From the NCBI RefSeq assembly GCF_042685645.1, contig NZ_JBHUNX010000001.1, forward strand, positions 3,100,001 through 3,164,000: DNA of 64,000 nucleotides, in the 5' to 3' direction. The notes beneath the pieces were generated by a model that saw nothing but the letters and a program-made list of their open reading frames with translations, was not told the DNA's origin and did no database searches. This DNA is from Salininema proteolyticum. Its GTDB lineage: Bacteria > Actinomycetota > Actinomycetes > Mycobacteriales > Micromonosporaceae. Positions 54,139-63,863 of this stretch are shown here, in pieces. A program made the translations under genes and the position numbers. The stretch's first letter is position 1. Every line of letters begins with the position of its first letter.

Positions 54139-55065
54139 TTATCCTTTTCCTGCGTCGGCCAGGGACTGGGCCCCACCCACGATCTCGCTGATCTCCTGCG
54201 TGATCATCGCCTGTCGGGCGGCGTTCATCTCGCGAGTCAGATCCTTAGACATTTCTTCGGCGTTGTCCGTCGCGGCCTTCATCGCCCGGCGGCGGGAGGC
54301 CGACTCGCTGGCCGCCGACTCGATCAGCGCCGCGTAGACGCGGGTGATCAGGTACTTCGGCAGAAGCGAGTCCAGCAGGGCCTCCGGGTTGGGCTCGAAC
54401 TCGTAGTCGGGCAGGAGGACGTGGTCCTCCAGCTCGTGCTCCTCGACCTCTTCGACCTCCAGCGGCGCCAGGCGGCGCGACTGGGGCGTCTGGGTCAGGA
54501 GCGACACGAACTTCGTGCTCACCACGTGGATCTCGTCCACGCCCGGGTGGCCGTCGGAGACGGTCTCCTCCCCGCCGGCCATGAAGGCCTCGAGCAGGGT
54601 GCGGGTGATGGTGCGCGCGTCGTCGACCGTGGGCTTCTCGGTGAAGCCGGTCCACGACTGCTCGACCTCGCGCTCCCGGAAGGAGTAGTAGCCGACGCCG
54701 CTGCGGCCGACGACGTAGAGCACGGGCTGCTTGCCCTCTTCTTGCAGCCGTTTGACCAGCTGCTCGGTGTGCTTCAACGCGTTGGCCGTGTAGGCGCCTG
54801 CCATGCCCTTGTCGGCTGTGACGACAAGGATACCCGCCTTGCGGGGGTTCGGTCGAGGCTGCAGCAGAGGGTGGTTGATCGTGGCACTCGTCGCCAGCGA
54901 CGTCATGACGTCCGTCATGGCGCGCGCGTACGGCAGTGAGGCCGCGACTCTCTCTTGAGCCTTGGCGATCCGGCTCGTCGCCACCAGTTCCATCGCTTTG
55001 GTGATCTTCTTGATGGACTGGGCCGACTTGAGCCGTGCCTTCAGCTGGCGGAGCTGGGCTGCCAT
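54139..55065 (-). CDS. atpG: ATP synthase subunit gamma
   Basis: Central rotor shaft of F1. The 308-residue protein has the N-terminal LRQLKARLKSAQSIKKITKAMELVA helix and the C-terminal ARQAMITQEISEIVGGA helix that form the coiled-coil axle. ATG 55063-55065 with GAGGT upstream. Three bases after the atpA stop. Confidence 0.96.
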   Translation of the reverse strand: MAAQLRQLKARLKSAQSIKKITKAMELVATSRIAKAQERVAASLPYARAMTDVMTSLATSATINHPLLQPRPNPRKAGILVVTADKGMAGAYTANALKHTEQLVKRLQEEGKQPVLYVVGRSGVGYYSFREREVEQSWTGFTEKPTVDDARTITRTLLEAFMAGGEETVSDGHPGVDEIHVVSTKFVSLLTQTPQSRRLAPLEVEEVEEHELEDHVLLPDYEFEPNPEALLDSLLPKYLITRVYAALIESAASESASRRRAMKAATDNAEEMSKDLTREMNAARQAMITQEISEIVGGAQSLADAGKG

Positions 55066-55068
55066 CGG

Positions 55069-56697
55069 CTACCTCTTCACCCGCTGGATGGACTCGTTGT
55101 CGTGCTTCTCATCGTCGAGGTCCCCGGCGTCGGGGTCGCTGACGTTGAAGGACGGGTCCGAGGAGCGGAACATGCGCTTGAACTTGGCGATCGCGGTCTT
55201 GAGGGACTCGTCGATGTCGCCCTTGACCTTCGTGACCGCCGCCTGCTCGACGAGCTCGGCGTGGTTGGCGCGCATGTAGGACAGGAACTCGTCCTGGAAG
55301 CGGCGGATGTCCGCCACCGGGACGTCGTCCAGGTGCCCCTGGGTGCCCGCCCAGATCGCGACGGTCTCCTCGCCCATCGGGAGCGGCTCGCCCGCGCCCT
55401 GCTTGAGCAGCTCGACCATGCGCAGACCGCGCTCCAGCTGGGCCTTGGAAGCGGCGTCCAGGTCGGAGGCGAAGGCCGCGAAGGCCTCCAGGTCGCGGTA
55501 CTGGGCCAGGTCCAGACGCAGGGAGCCCGCGACGGACTTCATACCCTTGGTCTGGGCCGAGCCGCCGACGCGGGAGACGGACGTGCCGACGTTGACCGCC
55601 GGGCGCACTCCCGAGTTGAACAGGGCCTCTTCGAGGTAGACCTGACCGTCGGTGATGGAGATGACGTTCGTCGGGATGAACGCCGAGACGTCGCCGGCCT
55701 TGGTCTCGATGATCGGCAGACCCGTCATCGAACCGCCGCCCAGCTCGTCCGACAGCTTCGCACAGCGCTCCAGCAGACGGGAGTGCAGGTAGAAGACGTC
55801 ACCCGGGTAGGCCTCGCGGCCCGGCGGGCGGCGCAGCAGCAGGGAGACGGCGCGGTAGGCCTCGGCCTGCTTCGACAGGTCGTCGAAGACGATGAGGACG
55901 TGCTTGCCGTTGTACATCCAGTGCTGTCCGATGGACGAACCGGTGTAGGGGGCCAGGTACTTCAGGCCGGCCGGCTCGTCGGCGTTGGCGGTGACGATGG
56001 TGGTGTACTCCATCGCGCCGTGCTCTTCGAGCGTGCCCTTGATGCCGGCGACCGTGGTGCCCTTCTGGCCGACCGCGACGTAGATGCAGCGGACCTGCTT
56101 CTCCGGGTCGCCGGACTCCCAGTTGGCCTTCTGGTTGATGATCGTGTCGATGCAGACCTGCGTCTTGCCGGTCTTGCGGTCGCCGATGACCAGCTGGCGC
56201 TGGCCGCGGCCGATCGGCGTCATGGCGTCGATCGACTTGATGCCGGTCTCCATGGGCTGGTCGACCGATTTGCGGCTGACGACGTTGGGCGCCTGGAGCT
56301 CCAGCTCGCGCTCGCCGTCGGCCTCGATCGGGCCGAGGTCGTCGATCGGCTCGCCCAGCGCGTTCACGACGCGGCCGAGGAACTTGTCGCCGACCGGGAC
56401 CGAGAGGACTCGGCCGGTGCGCTTCACCTGCTGGCCCTCGGCGATACCGGAGTACTCGCCGAGGAGCACGCAGCCGATGCTGCGCACGTCGAGGTTCTGC
56501 GCCATGCCGAGGACTCCGCCCTCGAATTCCAGCAGTTCGTTGGCCATGGCGGAGGGCAGTCCCTCCACAATGGCAATACCGTCGCCGGCCTGGGTAACGG
56601 TGCCGACCTCTTCGCGGGACACCTCGGGCCGGTACGACGAGACGTAGTCGTCGAGCGCACTACGAATCTCGTCGGAGGAGATGGTCAGTTCCGCCAT
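55069..56697 (-). CDS. atpA: ATP synthase subunit alpha
   Basis: Non-catalytic nucleotide-binding F1 subunit of 542 residues: GDRKTGKTQ P-loop, the VGQKGTTVAGI block and the alpha-family SISRVGGSAQTKGMK. ATG 56695-56697 with GAGGGTGAG upstream. Confidence 0.97.
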   Translation of the reverse strand: MAELTISSDEIRSALDDYVSSYRPEVSREEVGTVTQAGDGIAIVEGLPSAMANELLEFEGGVLGMAQNLDVRSIGCVLLGEYSGIAEGQQVKRTGRVLSVPVGDKFLGRVVNALGEPIDDLGPIEADGERELELQAPNVVSRKSVDQPMETGIKSIDAMTPIGRGQRQLVIGDRKTGKTQVCIDTIINQKANWESGDPEKQVRCIYVAVGQKGTTVAGIKGTLEEHGAMEYTTIVTANADEPAGLKYLAPYTGSSIGQHWMYNGKHVLIVFDDLSKQAEAYRAVSLLLRRPPGREAYPGDVFYLHSRLLERCAKLSDELGGGSMTGLPIIETKAGDVSAFIPTNVISITDGQVYLEEALFNSGVRPAVNVGTSVSRVGGSAQTKGMKSVAGSLRLDLAQYRDLEAFAAFASDLDAASKAQLERGLRMVELLKQGAGEPLPMGEETVAIWAGTQGHLDDVPVADIRRFQDEFLSYMRANHAELVEQAAVTKVKGDIDESLKTAIAKFKRMFRSSDPSFNVSDPDAGDLDDEKHDNESIQRVKR

Positions 56698-56744
56698 CTT
56701 TTCTCACCCTCATTCTGAATACTTGCAGTTGATACCGGCACTGG

Positions 56745-57566
56745 TTACCGACCGGCCAGGGCTTGGCGCGCGTCGTCGAGACGTCGCGACACCGTGCCGT
56801 CCCACAGGTCGTGGCCGACCTGAATACGGATCCCTCCGATGACGTCGGGATCCACGGTCACCTTCACCCCGATGGGGCGGTTGTAGACCAGGGACAGTTT
56901 CGCGGCGATCCTCCGCTCGGCCTCCTCCTCGAGGGGGGAGGCCACCGTGAGGTAGCCGACCGTCTCGTCGCGGGCGGCGGCCGCGGCGTTGACGAGGTAC
57001 TCCATCGACGCGTCGAAGGAGCGTCCGCCGATGCCGTAGCACGCGGCCTCGACGAGCTTCACCGTCACGGGATCCGCCTTCCCGCCCAGGAGGCGGTCGG
57101 CGATCTGCACCTTGGCGGTGGCCGCGGCGGCGGTCCCGTCCAAGGTCGCGGACAGTTCGGCGTCGCCGTCGACGATGCGGCGGAATCGGAACAGCTCGTC
57201 CTCCACCGTCTGCAGGGTGCCCTCCTTGGAGGACGCCTCCAGCAGCGCCTCGACGGCGATGGCCTCCAACCCGTCGGCGAGTTCGCCGGGGGTGCCCCAG
57301 CGGGCGCGGACGAGTGCGGCGACGACCGCCAGGGACCGCGCGTCGACCTTGCCGTCGAGCACACTCCTGGCCAGACTCTCCCTATCGTCCGCTCCACGGG
57401 CGGGGTCGGACAGGGCGCGGCGCAGTCGAGGCTGGTCGAGCAGGAACCGGGTCACTGCCATGAGGTTGTCGGCGGTGTCGATGAGGTCACCGGCACTGGC
57501 GTCGGCCGCCTGGGACTCCAGGACCTGACGTCCCGCCTCGGTGCTTTCGCGTCCAGTCATCGACAT
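56745..57566 (-). CDS. atpH: ATP synthase subunit delta
   Basis: Links F1 to the b stalk. A 273-residue protein of the long actinobacterial delta form, with a helical N-terminal part, a RRALSDPARGADDRESLARS segment, and the C-terminal delta domain ending VDPDVIGGIRIQVGHDLWDGTVSRRLDDARQAL. ATG 57564-57566 follows the atpF stop directly (TAAATG). Confidence 0.94.
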   Translation of the reverse strand: MSMTGRESTEAGRQVLESQAADASAGDLIDTADNLMAVTRFLLDQPRLRRALSDPARGADDRESLARSVLDGKVDARSLAVVAALVRARWGTPGELADGLEAIAVEALLEASSKEGTLQTVEDELFRFRRIVDGDAELSATLDGTAAAATAKVQIADRLLGGKADPVTVKLVEAACYGIGGRSFDASMEYLVNAAAAARDETVGYLTVASPLEEEAERRIAAKLSLVYNRPIGVKVTVDPDVIGGIRIQVGHDLWDGTVSRRLDDARQALAGR

Positions 57567-58106
57567 TTATCGTGCTCCGCTCGCCGTGGACTGCTCGTCG
57601 AGTTCGGCCAGGAAACGGTCGACCGCCTCTTCGGTGGTGGGCTTGCCCGCCATGTCCGCCGAGACGATCTTGCCGGCCAGGTCGACCGCCAGGGTGCCGA
57701 CCTCGCTGCGCAGCTCGCGAATGAGCTGCTGGCGCGAGGCCTCCACCTGCGAGTGCCCCGCGGCGATGACGCGGTTGGCCTCCTCGCGGGCGCCGGCCAG
57801 GATCTCCTCCTTGTCGGCGACCGCCGAGGCGCGGGCCTCGTCGCGGATCGCGGCGGCCTCCTCGCTGGCGGCGTCGAGCTTCCGACGGTACTGCTCCAGC
57901 AGCTGGTTGGCCTCTTCCTGGGCCTTCTCGGCACGCTGGATGCCGCCCTCGATCGCGTCCACTCGCTGCTTGAAGGTCTCTTCCATCCGCGGGAAGACGA
58001 ACTTCATCAGCAGGAAGCAGAGCAGAGCGAAGGCAATGAGACCGACGACGATCTCTTGCCAGATCGGGATGAGGATTCCCATCCCGTCACTTGCTGCCAT
58101 GTGCAT
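57567..58106 (-). CDS. atpF: ATP synthase subunit b
   Basis: Peripheral stalk. A 179-residue protein with one N-terminal membrane helix (about 10-32) and a long charged helix (about 40-160). ATG 58104-58106 with GGGAG seven bases upstream. Confidence 0.95.
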   Translation of the reverse strand: MHMAASDGMGILIPIWQEIVVGLIAFALLCFLLMKFVFPRMEETFKQRVDAIEGGIQRAEKAQEEANQLLEQYRRKLDAASEEAAAIRDEARASAVADKEEILAGAREEANRVIAAGHSQVEASRQQLIRELRSEVGTLAVDLAGKIVSADMAGKPTTEEAVDRFLAELDEQSTASGAR

Positions 58107-58127
58107 AGGTTTCTCCCGGTGCGGGTC

Positions 58128-58349
58128 TTAGCTGAGGGCGAAGGCGAGGACCAGGCCGAAGAGGGCGAGCACCTCGACCAGAGCGAAGCCCATGAACAGC
58201 ATCGGACGGGTGATGCCGGCCGACTCGGGCTGGCGGGCGGTCGCGGTGATCCACGCGGCGAAGATCAAGGCGACACCGATGCCGGGGCCGATCGCGGCGA
58301 GGCCGTAGCCGACGACGTTCAGGGTGCCTTCCATCTGGGCGATGTCCAT
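58128..58349 (-). CDS. atpE: ATP synthase subunit c
   Basis: Proteolipid of the c ring. A 73-residue two-helix hairpin (MDIAQMEGTLNVVGYGLAA start) with the proton-binding carboxylate Glu in FALVEVLALFG of helix 2. I use ATG 58347-58349, which has AGGAG upstream, not the longer frame to 58391. Confidence 0.95.
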   Translation of the reverse strand: MDIAQMEGTLNVVGYGLAAIGPGIGVALIFAAWITATARQPESAGITRPMLFMGFALVEVLALFGLVLAFALS

Positions 58350-58425
58350 TGTGTTTCTCCTACTTGGTGTTGTCCCGGCGTCGGGCGACACTCGGGCGTG
58401 CTTATGGGAAAATCTCTTGTTCGGC

Positions 58426-59235
58426 CTAGTGCTCGTCGGCGAGCGCGCCCTGGACGTACAGGGCGGTCAGCAGCGTGAACACGTAGGCCTGGAGGCCGAT
58501 GACGATCAGCTCGAAGAGGCTCATGGCGATGGCCATGAGGAAGGAGAAGACCGACAGGCCCTGGACGAGCATGTTCGCGGAGTTCAGCATCGCCAGTCCG
58601 CCGGTGATGAACACCAGCAGGATGAGGTGTCCGGCGAACATGTTGGCGAAGAGTCGCAGCGCCAGGGTGATCGGGCGCAGCAGCAGGTTCTGGACGAACT
58701 CCAGGGGAATGATGATCGGGAGGATGAAGCCCGGCACGCCCGGGGGCACGCAGTTCATCTTGAGGTACCCGATGAGGCCGTGCTTCTTGATGCCCACGAA
58801 GTTGTAGATCAGCCAGGACAGGAATCCGAGCACCAGCGGGAACGCGATGTGCGCGTTCGGCGAGATCTGCACGCCCGGGACGACGGCCCAGAAGTTCATG
58901 AGCAGGATGAAGAAGAACAGGGTGGCGAAGTAGGGGGCGAATCGGACGCCGTCCTTCTTGCCCAGCAAGTCGATGGAGATCGAGTTGCGGATGAATCCGT
59001 AGGCCGACTCGGCCATCCACTGGCTCTTGGTCGGCACGATCTTGGGGCTGCGGTAGGCCCAGAAGAAGAAGATGACGAGGATCAGGACCGTGGCCCACAC
59101 GGCCGCGGTGATCGTCGTGAAAACGTTGGCCCAGGCCGTGTCGGACAGGCCGGGGAACCAATCCCGGAAGTCAAAGTCGTCGATACCGGGTGGAAATTCC
59201 GCGGCCAGGCTGGCCGCTCCCGTGTCTGTCACCAC
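58426..59235 (-). CDS. atpB: ATP synthase subunit a
   Basis: Stator proton channel, 269 residues with the usual five or six helices. The conserved Arg lies in RPITLALRLFANMFAGH of helix 4. I use GTG 59233-59235 with GAGAGG upstream; the open frame extends to 59325. It is the first F0 structural gene after atpZ/atpI. Confidence 0.93.
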   Translation of the reverse strand: MVTDTGAASLAAEFPPGIDDFDFRDWFPGLSDTAWANVFTTITAAVWATVLILVIFFFWAYRSPKIVPTKSQWMAESAYGFIRNSISIDLLGKKDGVRFAPYFATLFFFILLMNFWAVVPGVQISPNAHIAFPLVLGFLSWLIYNFVGIKKHGLIGYLKMNCVPPGVPGFILPIIIPLEFVQNLLLRPITLALRLFANMFAGHLILLVFITGGLAMLNSANMLVQGLSVFSFLMAIAMSLFELIVIGLQAYVFTLLTALYVQGALADEH

Positions 59236-59383
59236 CGAGTCACGCCTCTCGCTTGGTCGGTCAAAGGTCAAAGAGCGTTGCGGACAACGTTCCTGGCACA
59301 TGATCGATCCGGCAGGTCCGCCCAAGGGGGGACGTGCGCTCGTCGTTGTCCAGGAGCGTCAACGGCGACGCTCTATACAAAGT

Positions 59384-59611
59384 TCACTTCGACATGTTTT
59401 TCATGAGCAAATACATGCCTGCACCGGCGCCGACGAGCATTCCAATGAGAAGTCCGATCCCGGGGAGATCGAGCCACTTATCGATTAGGAAGCCGGCTCC
59501 TCCCCACACGATGAGTCCGGACAAGAGGTATCCCATCGCTCGCCAACCTGCGTCGGCGCCCTGGGCGCTGTTCTTGTGCTCCGGATCGTCCGGGGAATCC
59601 TTGTCGGCCAT
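59384..59611 (-). CDS. AtpZ-like small ATP synthase assembly/membrane protein
   Basis: A 75-residue protein with two helices (about 26-44 and 50-70) and an acidic N-terminus. Its order atpI-this gene-atpB matches actinomycete operons, where it is annotated as AtpZ/AtpI-family. ATG 59609-59611. The spacer to atpI (130 bases) may hold an internal promoter. Confidence 0.75.
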   Translation of the reverse strand: MADKDSPDDPEHKNSAQGADAGWRAMGYLLSGLIVWGGAGFLIDKWLDLPGIGLLIGMLVGAGAGMYLLMKNMSK

Positions 59612-59741
59612 GTCAGCTTGAACTTTAACAGGATCAGCGGGGGAGTACTACATTGGGCTCCCCGGCGGGTGCGCCTCGTCCCGGCTGGAAAGGCGGTCAT
59701 CGGGCGGACACTCCGCGTCCGGCGAACTGGGACAAAAGGTA

Positions 59742-60251
59742 CTAATCTAGTTCGATATAGGGTAGTTTTACCTTATATGTCCAGATAGATTGCGTTACGA
59801 GCCACACAACCGCGCCCATCACGACCCCCGTACCGAACGGGAGAACCAGGCCCGAATGGGCCTCGGAGAGCCACCAGAGCACGGCCCCGAAGATGACGAG
59901 CTTCACGGCGTACGTGATCAAAGCCACCGGCAACGTGAGACGTACATCAATTCTCTCCGCTCCCGAGACGGCGTAGGCGGAACCGGTGAAGCCGAGTCCC
60001 ACGGCGGCCGCCCCGAGGGCGACGCCGGCGGCGGACGCCGCTCCCGACACGGCGAAGGCGACTATCGCGCCGATCAGGGCCGCCGCGGTGAGCGCGACCC
60101 AGCAGTACTTCAGGAAGCCCCGGGCGAGGCGTCGTCCCGCCGCCCTCTGTCCGGTACCGCCTCGCGAGGTCCCGTCGGCGGCCTTCCGGTCCGCGTCCCG
60201 CGCAGTCCCCTCGTCCTCGCCGCCCCTTCCGGCGCCCTCCGCCCGGCTCAC
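59742..60251 (-). CDS. atpI: ATP synthase protein I-like membrane protein
   Basis: A 169-residue four-helix protein with a basic N-terminus (about 1-45, rich in Arg/Gly) and helices about 50-70, 75-95, 108-128 and 135-155. AtpI helps assemble the c ring. The GTG start (60249-60251) overlaps the phosphatase stop by four bases (GTGA), which links the two cistrons. Precedes the rest of the atp genes. Confidence 0.8.
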   Translation of the reverse strand: MSRAEGAGRGGEDEGTARDADRKAADGTSRGGTGQRAAGRRLARGFLKYCWVALTAAALIGAIVAFAVSGAASAAGVALGAAAVGLGFTGSAYAVSGAERIDVRLTLPVALITYAVKLVIFGAVLWWLSEAHSGLVLPFGTGVVMGAVVWLVTQSIWTYKVKLPYIELD

Positions 60252-60790
60252 CGGGTGTCCAGGACGCGGGCGACCGGCTTGAGGGCCGTCTCCAGCTGGT
60301 CGGCGATGCGCTCGTAGGTGGCCATGCCCAGGCCCCACGGGTCGGCGAGGTTCTCCTCCCCGTTCCCCGCCGAGCGGGCGTGCTCCATGAGGGCCTTCGC
60401 CCGGGCCTTGGCGTCCCCGGCCGGGGCCCGGAGGCCCTCGGCGGCGGCGCCGATCTGGCGGACCAGGAAGGTCCGGTCGAGCGCCTCGGGGAAGTTGGAG
60501 GCGATGAACTCGCGGTGGCCGTCGGTGGCGACGAGGATGAGGTCCGACATCTCCACCGCCGCGCGGTCGAGCGCGCGCGCGTGGTGGCGGCGGACGTCGT
60601 ATCCGCGCTCCTCCAGCTGCGCGTGCGAGTTGGCCTGCATGTCCTCGCCCTCGTGGTAGGGGGAGGTCCCGGCGCCGTGGTTGTACACGTCGTCGCCGGT
60701 CAGCCCGTCGAGGATGCGCTCGGACATCGGCGAGCGGCAGATGTTGCCGGTGCAGACGTGGAGGACGGTCAGCAGTCGGTCGTCGGACAT
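60248..60790 (-). CDS. Low-Mr protein-tyrosine phosphatase
   Basis: A 180-residue phosphatase with the P-loop CTGNICRSP (Cys13, Arg19) and the LADPWG acid loop Asp near 160. In actinomycetes it often lies next to tsaC and the atp operon. The substrate is unknown. It is 7 bases after the tsaC stop. ATG 60788-60790. Confidence 0.9.
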   Translation of the reverse strand: MSDDRLLTVLHVCTGNICRSPMSERILDGLTGDDVYNHGAGTSPYHEGEDMQANSHAQLEERGYDVRRHHARALDRAAVEMSDLILVATDGHREFIASNFPEALDRTFLVRQIGAAAEGLRAPAGDAKARAKALMEHARSAGNGEENLADPWGLGMATYERIADQLETALKPVARVLDTR

Positions 60791-60797
60791 GGCGGGG

Positions 60798-61451
60798 TCA
60801 CTCCCCTTCCTCGGGGCCTTCGGTCTCGGGGACCACTTTGCGGAGTTCTTCGAGCGAGATGGCGCCGGCGCGCAGCACGCGCGGCGGGTCGGCGAGGCAG
60901 TCGACGATCGTGGAGGGGACGTTGTCGGCGCTGGGGCCGGCCTCGAGGTAGGTCGTGACGGAGCTGCCGAGCTGCTTCTTCGCCTCCGCGGCGGTGGCGG
61001 CGGGCGGCTGTCCGGTCTTGTTCGCGCTGGAGACGGCCATGGGGCCGGTCTCCTTGAGCAGTTCCAGCGCCAGGGGGTGGAGCGGCATGCGGACGGCGAC
61101 GGTCCCGTCGGTGTCGCCGAGGTCCCAGGTCAGGGACGGGTTGTAGGCGACCACGAGGGTCAGGGCGCCGGGCCAGAATGCCTCGGCGAGGGCGGTGGCG
61201 CTCTCCGGCAGGTCGGAGGCGATGCCGTCGAGGGCCCGGCGGGAGCCGATGAGGACCGGCGGGGCCATGTCGCGGCCGCGGCCCTTGGCGTCGAGGAGGG
61301 CCCGCACGGTGGCGGGGTTGAACGCGTCGCCGCCTATGCCGTAGACGGTGTCGGTGGGGAGCACGACCAGGCGGCCGTTCCGGACCGACCGGACGGCGGT
61401 CTTGACGCCCGTTTCTCGTTCGGTGTACTTCCGACAGTTGAATAGCCTCAC
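60798..61451 (-). CDS. tsaC: Threonylcarbamoyl-AMP synthase (Sua5/YrdC)
   Basis: Makes threonylcarbamoyl-AMP for the t6A37 modification of ANN-decoding tRNAs. A 217-residue short (TsaC) form with no extra C-terminal domain. Motifs: VVLPTDTVYGIGGDAF and SSANKTGQPPA. The start is GTG 61449-61451 without a ribosome site; TAATCT 8 bases upstream suggests a leaderless transcript. It heads the tsaC-phosphatase-atpI run. Confidence 0.92.
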   Translation of the reverse strand: MRLFNCRKYTERETGVKTAVRSVRNGRLVVLPTDTVYGIGGDAFNPATVRALLDAKGRGRDMAPPVLIGSRRALDGIASDLPESATALAEAFWPGALTLVVAYNPSLTWDLGDTDGTVAVRMPLHPLALELLKETGPMAVSSANKTGQPPAATAAEAKKQLGSSVTTYLEAGPSADNVPSTIVDCLADPPRVLRAGAISLEELRKVVPETEGPEEGE

Positions 61452-61631
61452 GGGTGTCTAGATTACTCTCCGCCGCGCGGGCCGCTGATGGCGCCGTTGG
61501 GTGAACCGGGTCTCGGACACCCAGGGAGTGATGCACCTCTCTATCGCACGATATGAATACATCTCGGAACTGTCGGTAATATCGAGAGCGGGCCCCGCGC
61601 CCGTCCTTCCACTCTGTCGACGAGGTGCAGC

Positions 61632-62813
61632 ATGGTTCCGACCGACCAGAATCACTCCGCCCGCGACCTGCTTCGATACGCTCAGAAGAAGGAGCCCGAG
61701 AACCTGTGGGGCCGCCTGCGCGAAGGCAGCCCCAACGAGCTGATCCTGCGCTGCCTTCCCCTGATCCTCATCGCCGTCCTGGTCGCCGGCATGGCGTTCA
61801 ACAACGACTGGATGCGCATGCGCTACGTCGCCGTGGTCATGCCCGCGCTCATCGCCCTGACCCGAGGGCCGCGGGCCACGGCGCTGGCCGGAGCCGTCGT
61901 GACGGTTGTCTACGCCCTGGGCGGCGGAGCGTTCGACGTGCTGCCCCTGAACTCGTCGTGGGCGGACCTGCCGACCGTCGGGGCGATCTCGGTCCTCTGC
62001 GTCTTCCTGTCCTGGGCGCGCGACCAGACGGCCAAACGCCTGGCCGACATGACCTCCGTGGCCGACACGCTGCACCGGGCAGTCCTGCCCGAGATCCCGC
62101 CGCGAGTCGGCCCCTTCCAGGTCGCCGCCGCCTACCGCACGTCGATGAACAATCCGGGCCTGCTGGGCGGCGACCTCTTCCACATCAGCGGGACGCCGCA
62201 CGGGACGCGCTTCCTCATCGGCGACGTCTCCGGCCACAGCCTGGAGACCGTCGCGACGACGGTCAACCTGCTCAGCGCCTTCTCCGAGGCCGCCCGCTAC
62301 CGGCCCACCGTGCAGGAGGTCGGCATGCGTCTGGACCAGCGGATGAACCTCGTCAACAAGGGCCGCGACCCCTGGATGTCGGCCTTCGCCACCGCCCTGG
62401 TGGCGTCCGTGTCGGACTCCGGGCGCATGGAGCTGCTCAACTTCGGGCACCCGCCCCCGCTGCTGGTGCGCGGCGGCGAGACCGAGGCGGTCCAGACCGC
62501 GGTGACGGCGCCGCTGGGGATGCAGGACCTGACCCTCATGGAGCCCGAGCGGCGCACCGTGCAGCTGGAACCGGGCGACATACTCTTCCTCTACACCGAC
62601 GGCATCCTCGAGTCGCGCCGCGTGGCCGGCATCGACACGCCCCTGGAGGAGGACTTCGGCGCGGTGGTGCGGCGCGCGGGCGGCGATCCGCAGGGCATCG
62701 TCGCCGAGGGCAGGCGGACCTTCTACCGCGACAACCTGCCCTTCGCCGACGACATGGCCGTCATGGTCCTGGCCTACACCGGACCGGGCTCCCTCGAGGC
62801 GGCCGAGTTCTAG
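61632..62813 (+). CDS. PP2C-type (SpoIIE-like) phosphatase with membrane N-terminus
   Basis: A 393-residue protein with four or five helices (about 38-130) and a C-terminal SpoIIE/PP2C domain. Metal-binding Asp residues lie in GGDLFHI, IGDVSGHSLE, LYTDGILE and ADDMAVM. It probably dephosphorylates an anti-sigma-factor antagonist or similar protein. ATG 61632 with GAGGTG upstream. It is divergent from tsaC and alone. Confidence 0.88.
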   Translation: MVPTDQNHSARDLLRYAQKKEPENLWGRLREGSPNELILRCLPLILIAVLVAGMAFNNDWMRMRYVAVVMPALIALTRGPRATALAGAVVTVVYALGGGAFDVLPLNSSWADLPTVGAISVLCVFLSWARDQTAKRLADMTSVADTLHRAVLPEIPPRVGPFQVAAAYRTSMNNPGLLGGDLFHISGTPHGTRFLIGDVSGHSLETVATTVNLLSAFSEAARYRPTVQEVGMRLDQRMNLVNKGRDPWMSAFATALVASVSDSGRMELLNFGHPPPLLVRGGETEAVQTAVTAPLGMQDLTLMEPERRTVQLEPGDILFLYTDGILESRRVAGIDTPLEEDFGAVVRRAGGDPQGIVAEGRRTFYRDNLPFADDMAVMVLAYTGPGSLEAAEF

Positions 62814-62855
62814 ACGGGCGGCCGGCCTGAACGTCGCGGGCGCCCGGCCGGGCCC

Positions 62856-63797
62856 CTAGCGGGCGCCCGCCTTCTCCCGCGAGCGCTCGAACACCCTCAG
62901 GTTCAAGGTGACCAGCTCCAGGGTCGGTACCTCCAGGCCGTGCCGGCGCGCCGTCGAGAGCATGATCCCGAACAGGTGCTCGCCCTCGGTCGCGGAACCG
63001 GCCTCCAGGTCGCGGTAGAGCGAGGTCGTGACCGGGAGTTCGGGGTCGCTGGCGAAGGCGACCGTCGTCTCGATCCGCTCTTCGCTCAGCTCGTGTCCTT
63101 CCGCCTTCGCAACGGAGGCGCCCTCGGCCGCTAGCCTGCGGGCGAGCTCCGGCCCGCCCGGGACGGCCGCGATGTCGCCCAAGGGCGCGCGCATGAGCAC
63201 GTTGAGTCCGGCGGTCGTCGTGATGAAGACCCACTTGTCCCACATATCGCCTAGGATGTCCTCGCTCAGGACGATGTCGGTGCCCTCCACCGACAGCCGT
63301 TCCCGAAGTTCCCTGGCCCGTTCGCTCGCCCCGCCGGGCTGTTCGCCGAAGACGAGCGTGGCGACGGGGGCCATGCGGACGATGTCGCCGTCCTCGTTGA
63401 GCGTCGTGATGATCTTGGCGACGCCTCCCAGGACCCGCTCCGGGCCGAAGCGCTCGTTGAGGACCTCGACATGGGCGAGGCCGTTGAGCAGCGGCAGGAT
63501 GAGGGTGTCCGGGCCGACGGCCGGGGCGATCTGGTCGAGCAGGGCCGCGAAGGGGCGGTCCGCGGTGGACTTGACGCCCAGGACGACGAGGTCGTAGGGC
63601 GCTCCGATGTCCTCCGCGAGAACCGTTGTCGGGGTGAGGACCGACTCCTCCCCCATGTCGACGACCCGCAGGCCCCGCTCGGCGAGCACGCGCGCCCTCC
63701 GGGCGCTGACCATGAACGTGACGTCGAGACCGGACCTGGCCCAGCTCGCCCCGAAGTATCCGCCGACGGCGCCGGCTCCAGCGATAAGAATCCTCAT
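62856..63797 (-). CDS. 2-dehydropantoate 2-reductase-like (PanE/ApbA) protein
   Basis: A 313-residue ketopantoate reductase family enzyme: Rossmann start ILIAGAGAVGGYFGASWARSG, VLGVKSTA and the C-terminal catalytic Lys segment (DKWVFITTTAGLN). It probably reduces a 2-oxo acid with NADPH; whether it makes pantoate is not certain since several paralogues exist in actinomycetes. ATG 63795-63797. Confidence 0.85.
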   Translation of the reverse strand: MRILIAGAGAVGGYFGASWARSGLDVTFMVSARRARVLAERGLRVVDMGEESVLTPTTVLAEDIGAPYDLVVLGVKSTADRPFAALLDQIAPAVGPDTLILPLLNGLAHVEVLNERFGPERVLGGVAKIITTLNEDGDIVRMAPVATLVFGEQPGGASERARELRERLSVEGTDIVLSEDILGDMWDKWVFITTTAGLNVLMRAPLGDIAAVPGGPELARRLAAEGASVAKAEGHELSEERIETTVAFASDPELPVTTSLYRDLEAGSATEGEHLFGIMLSTARRHGLEVPTLELVTLNLRVFERSREKAGAR

Positions 63798-63863
63798 GTC
63801 CGACAGTCTAATTCGCGTTCGACCGGCGTGCGAGCCACCGTCTCCGCGGCCTCGGCCGAACGG

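Noticed and set aside
52741..54939. Plus-strand 732-codon frame opposite atpD and atpG
   Set aside because: Antisense shadow of the ATP synthase genes, whose conserved proteins fill the minus strand.
59236..59325. Longer AtpB N-terminus to 59325
   Set aside because: The extension (MGGPAGSIMCQER...) is not AtpB-like; GTG 59235 has GAGAGG and gives the usual length.
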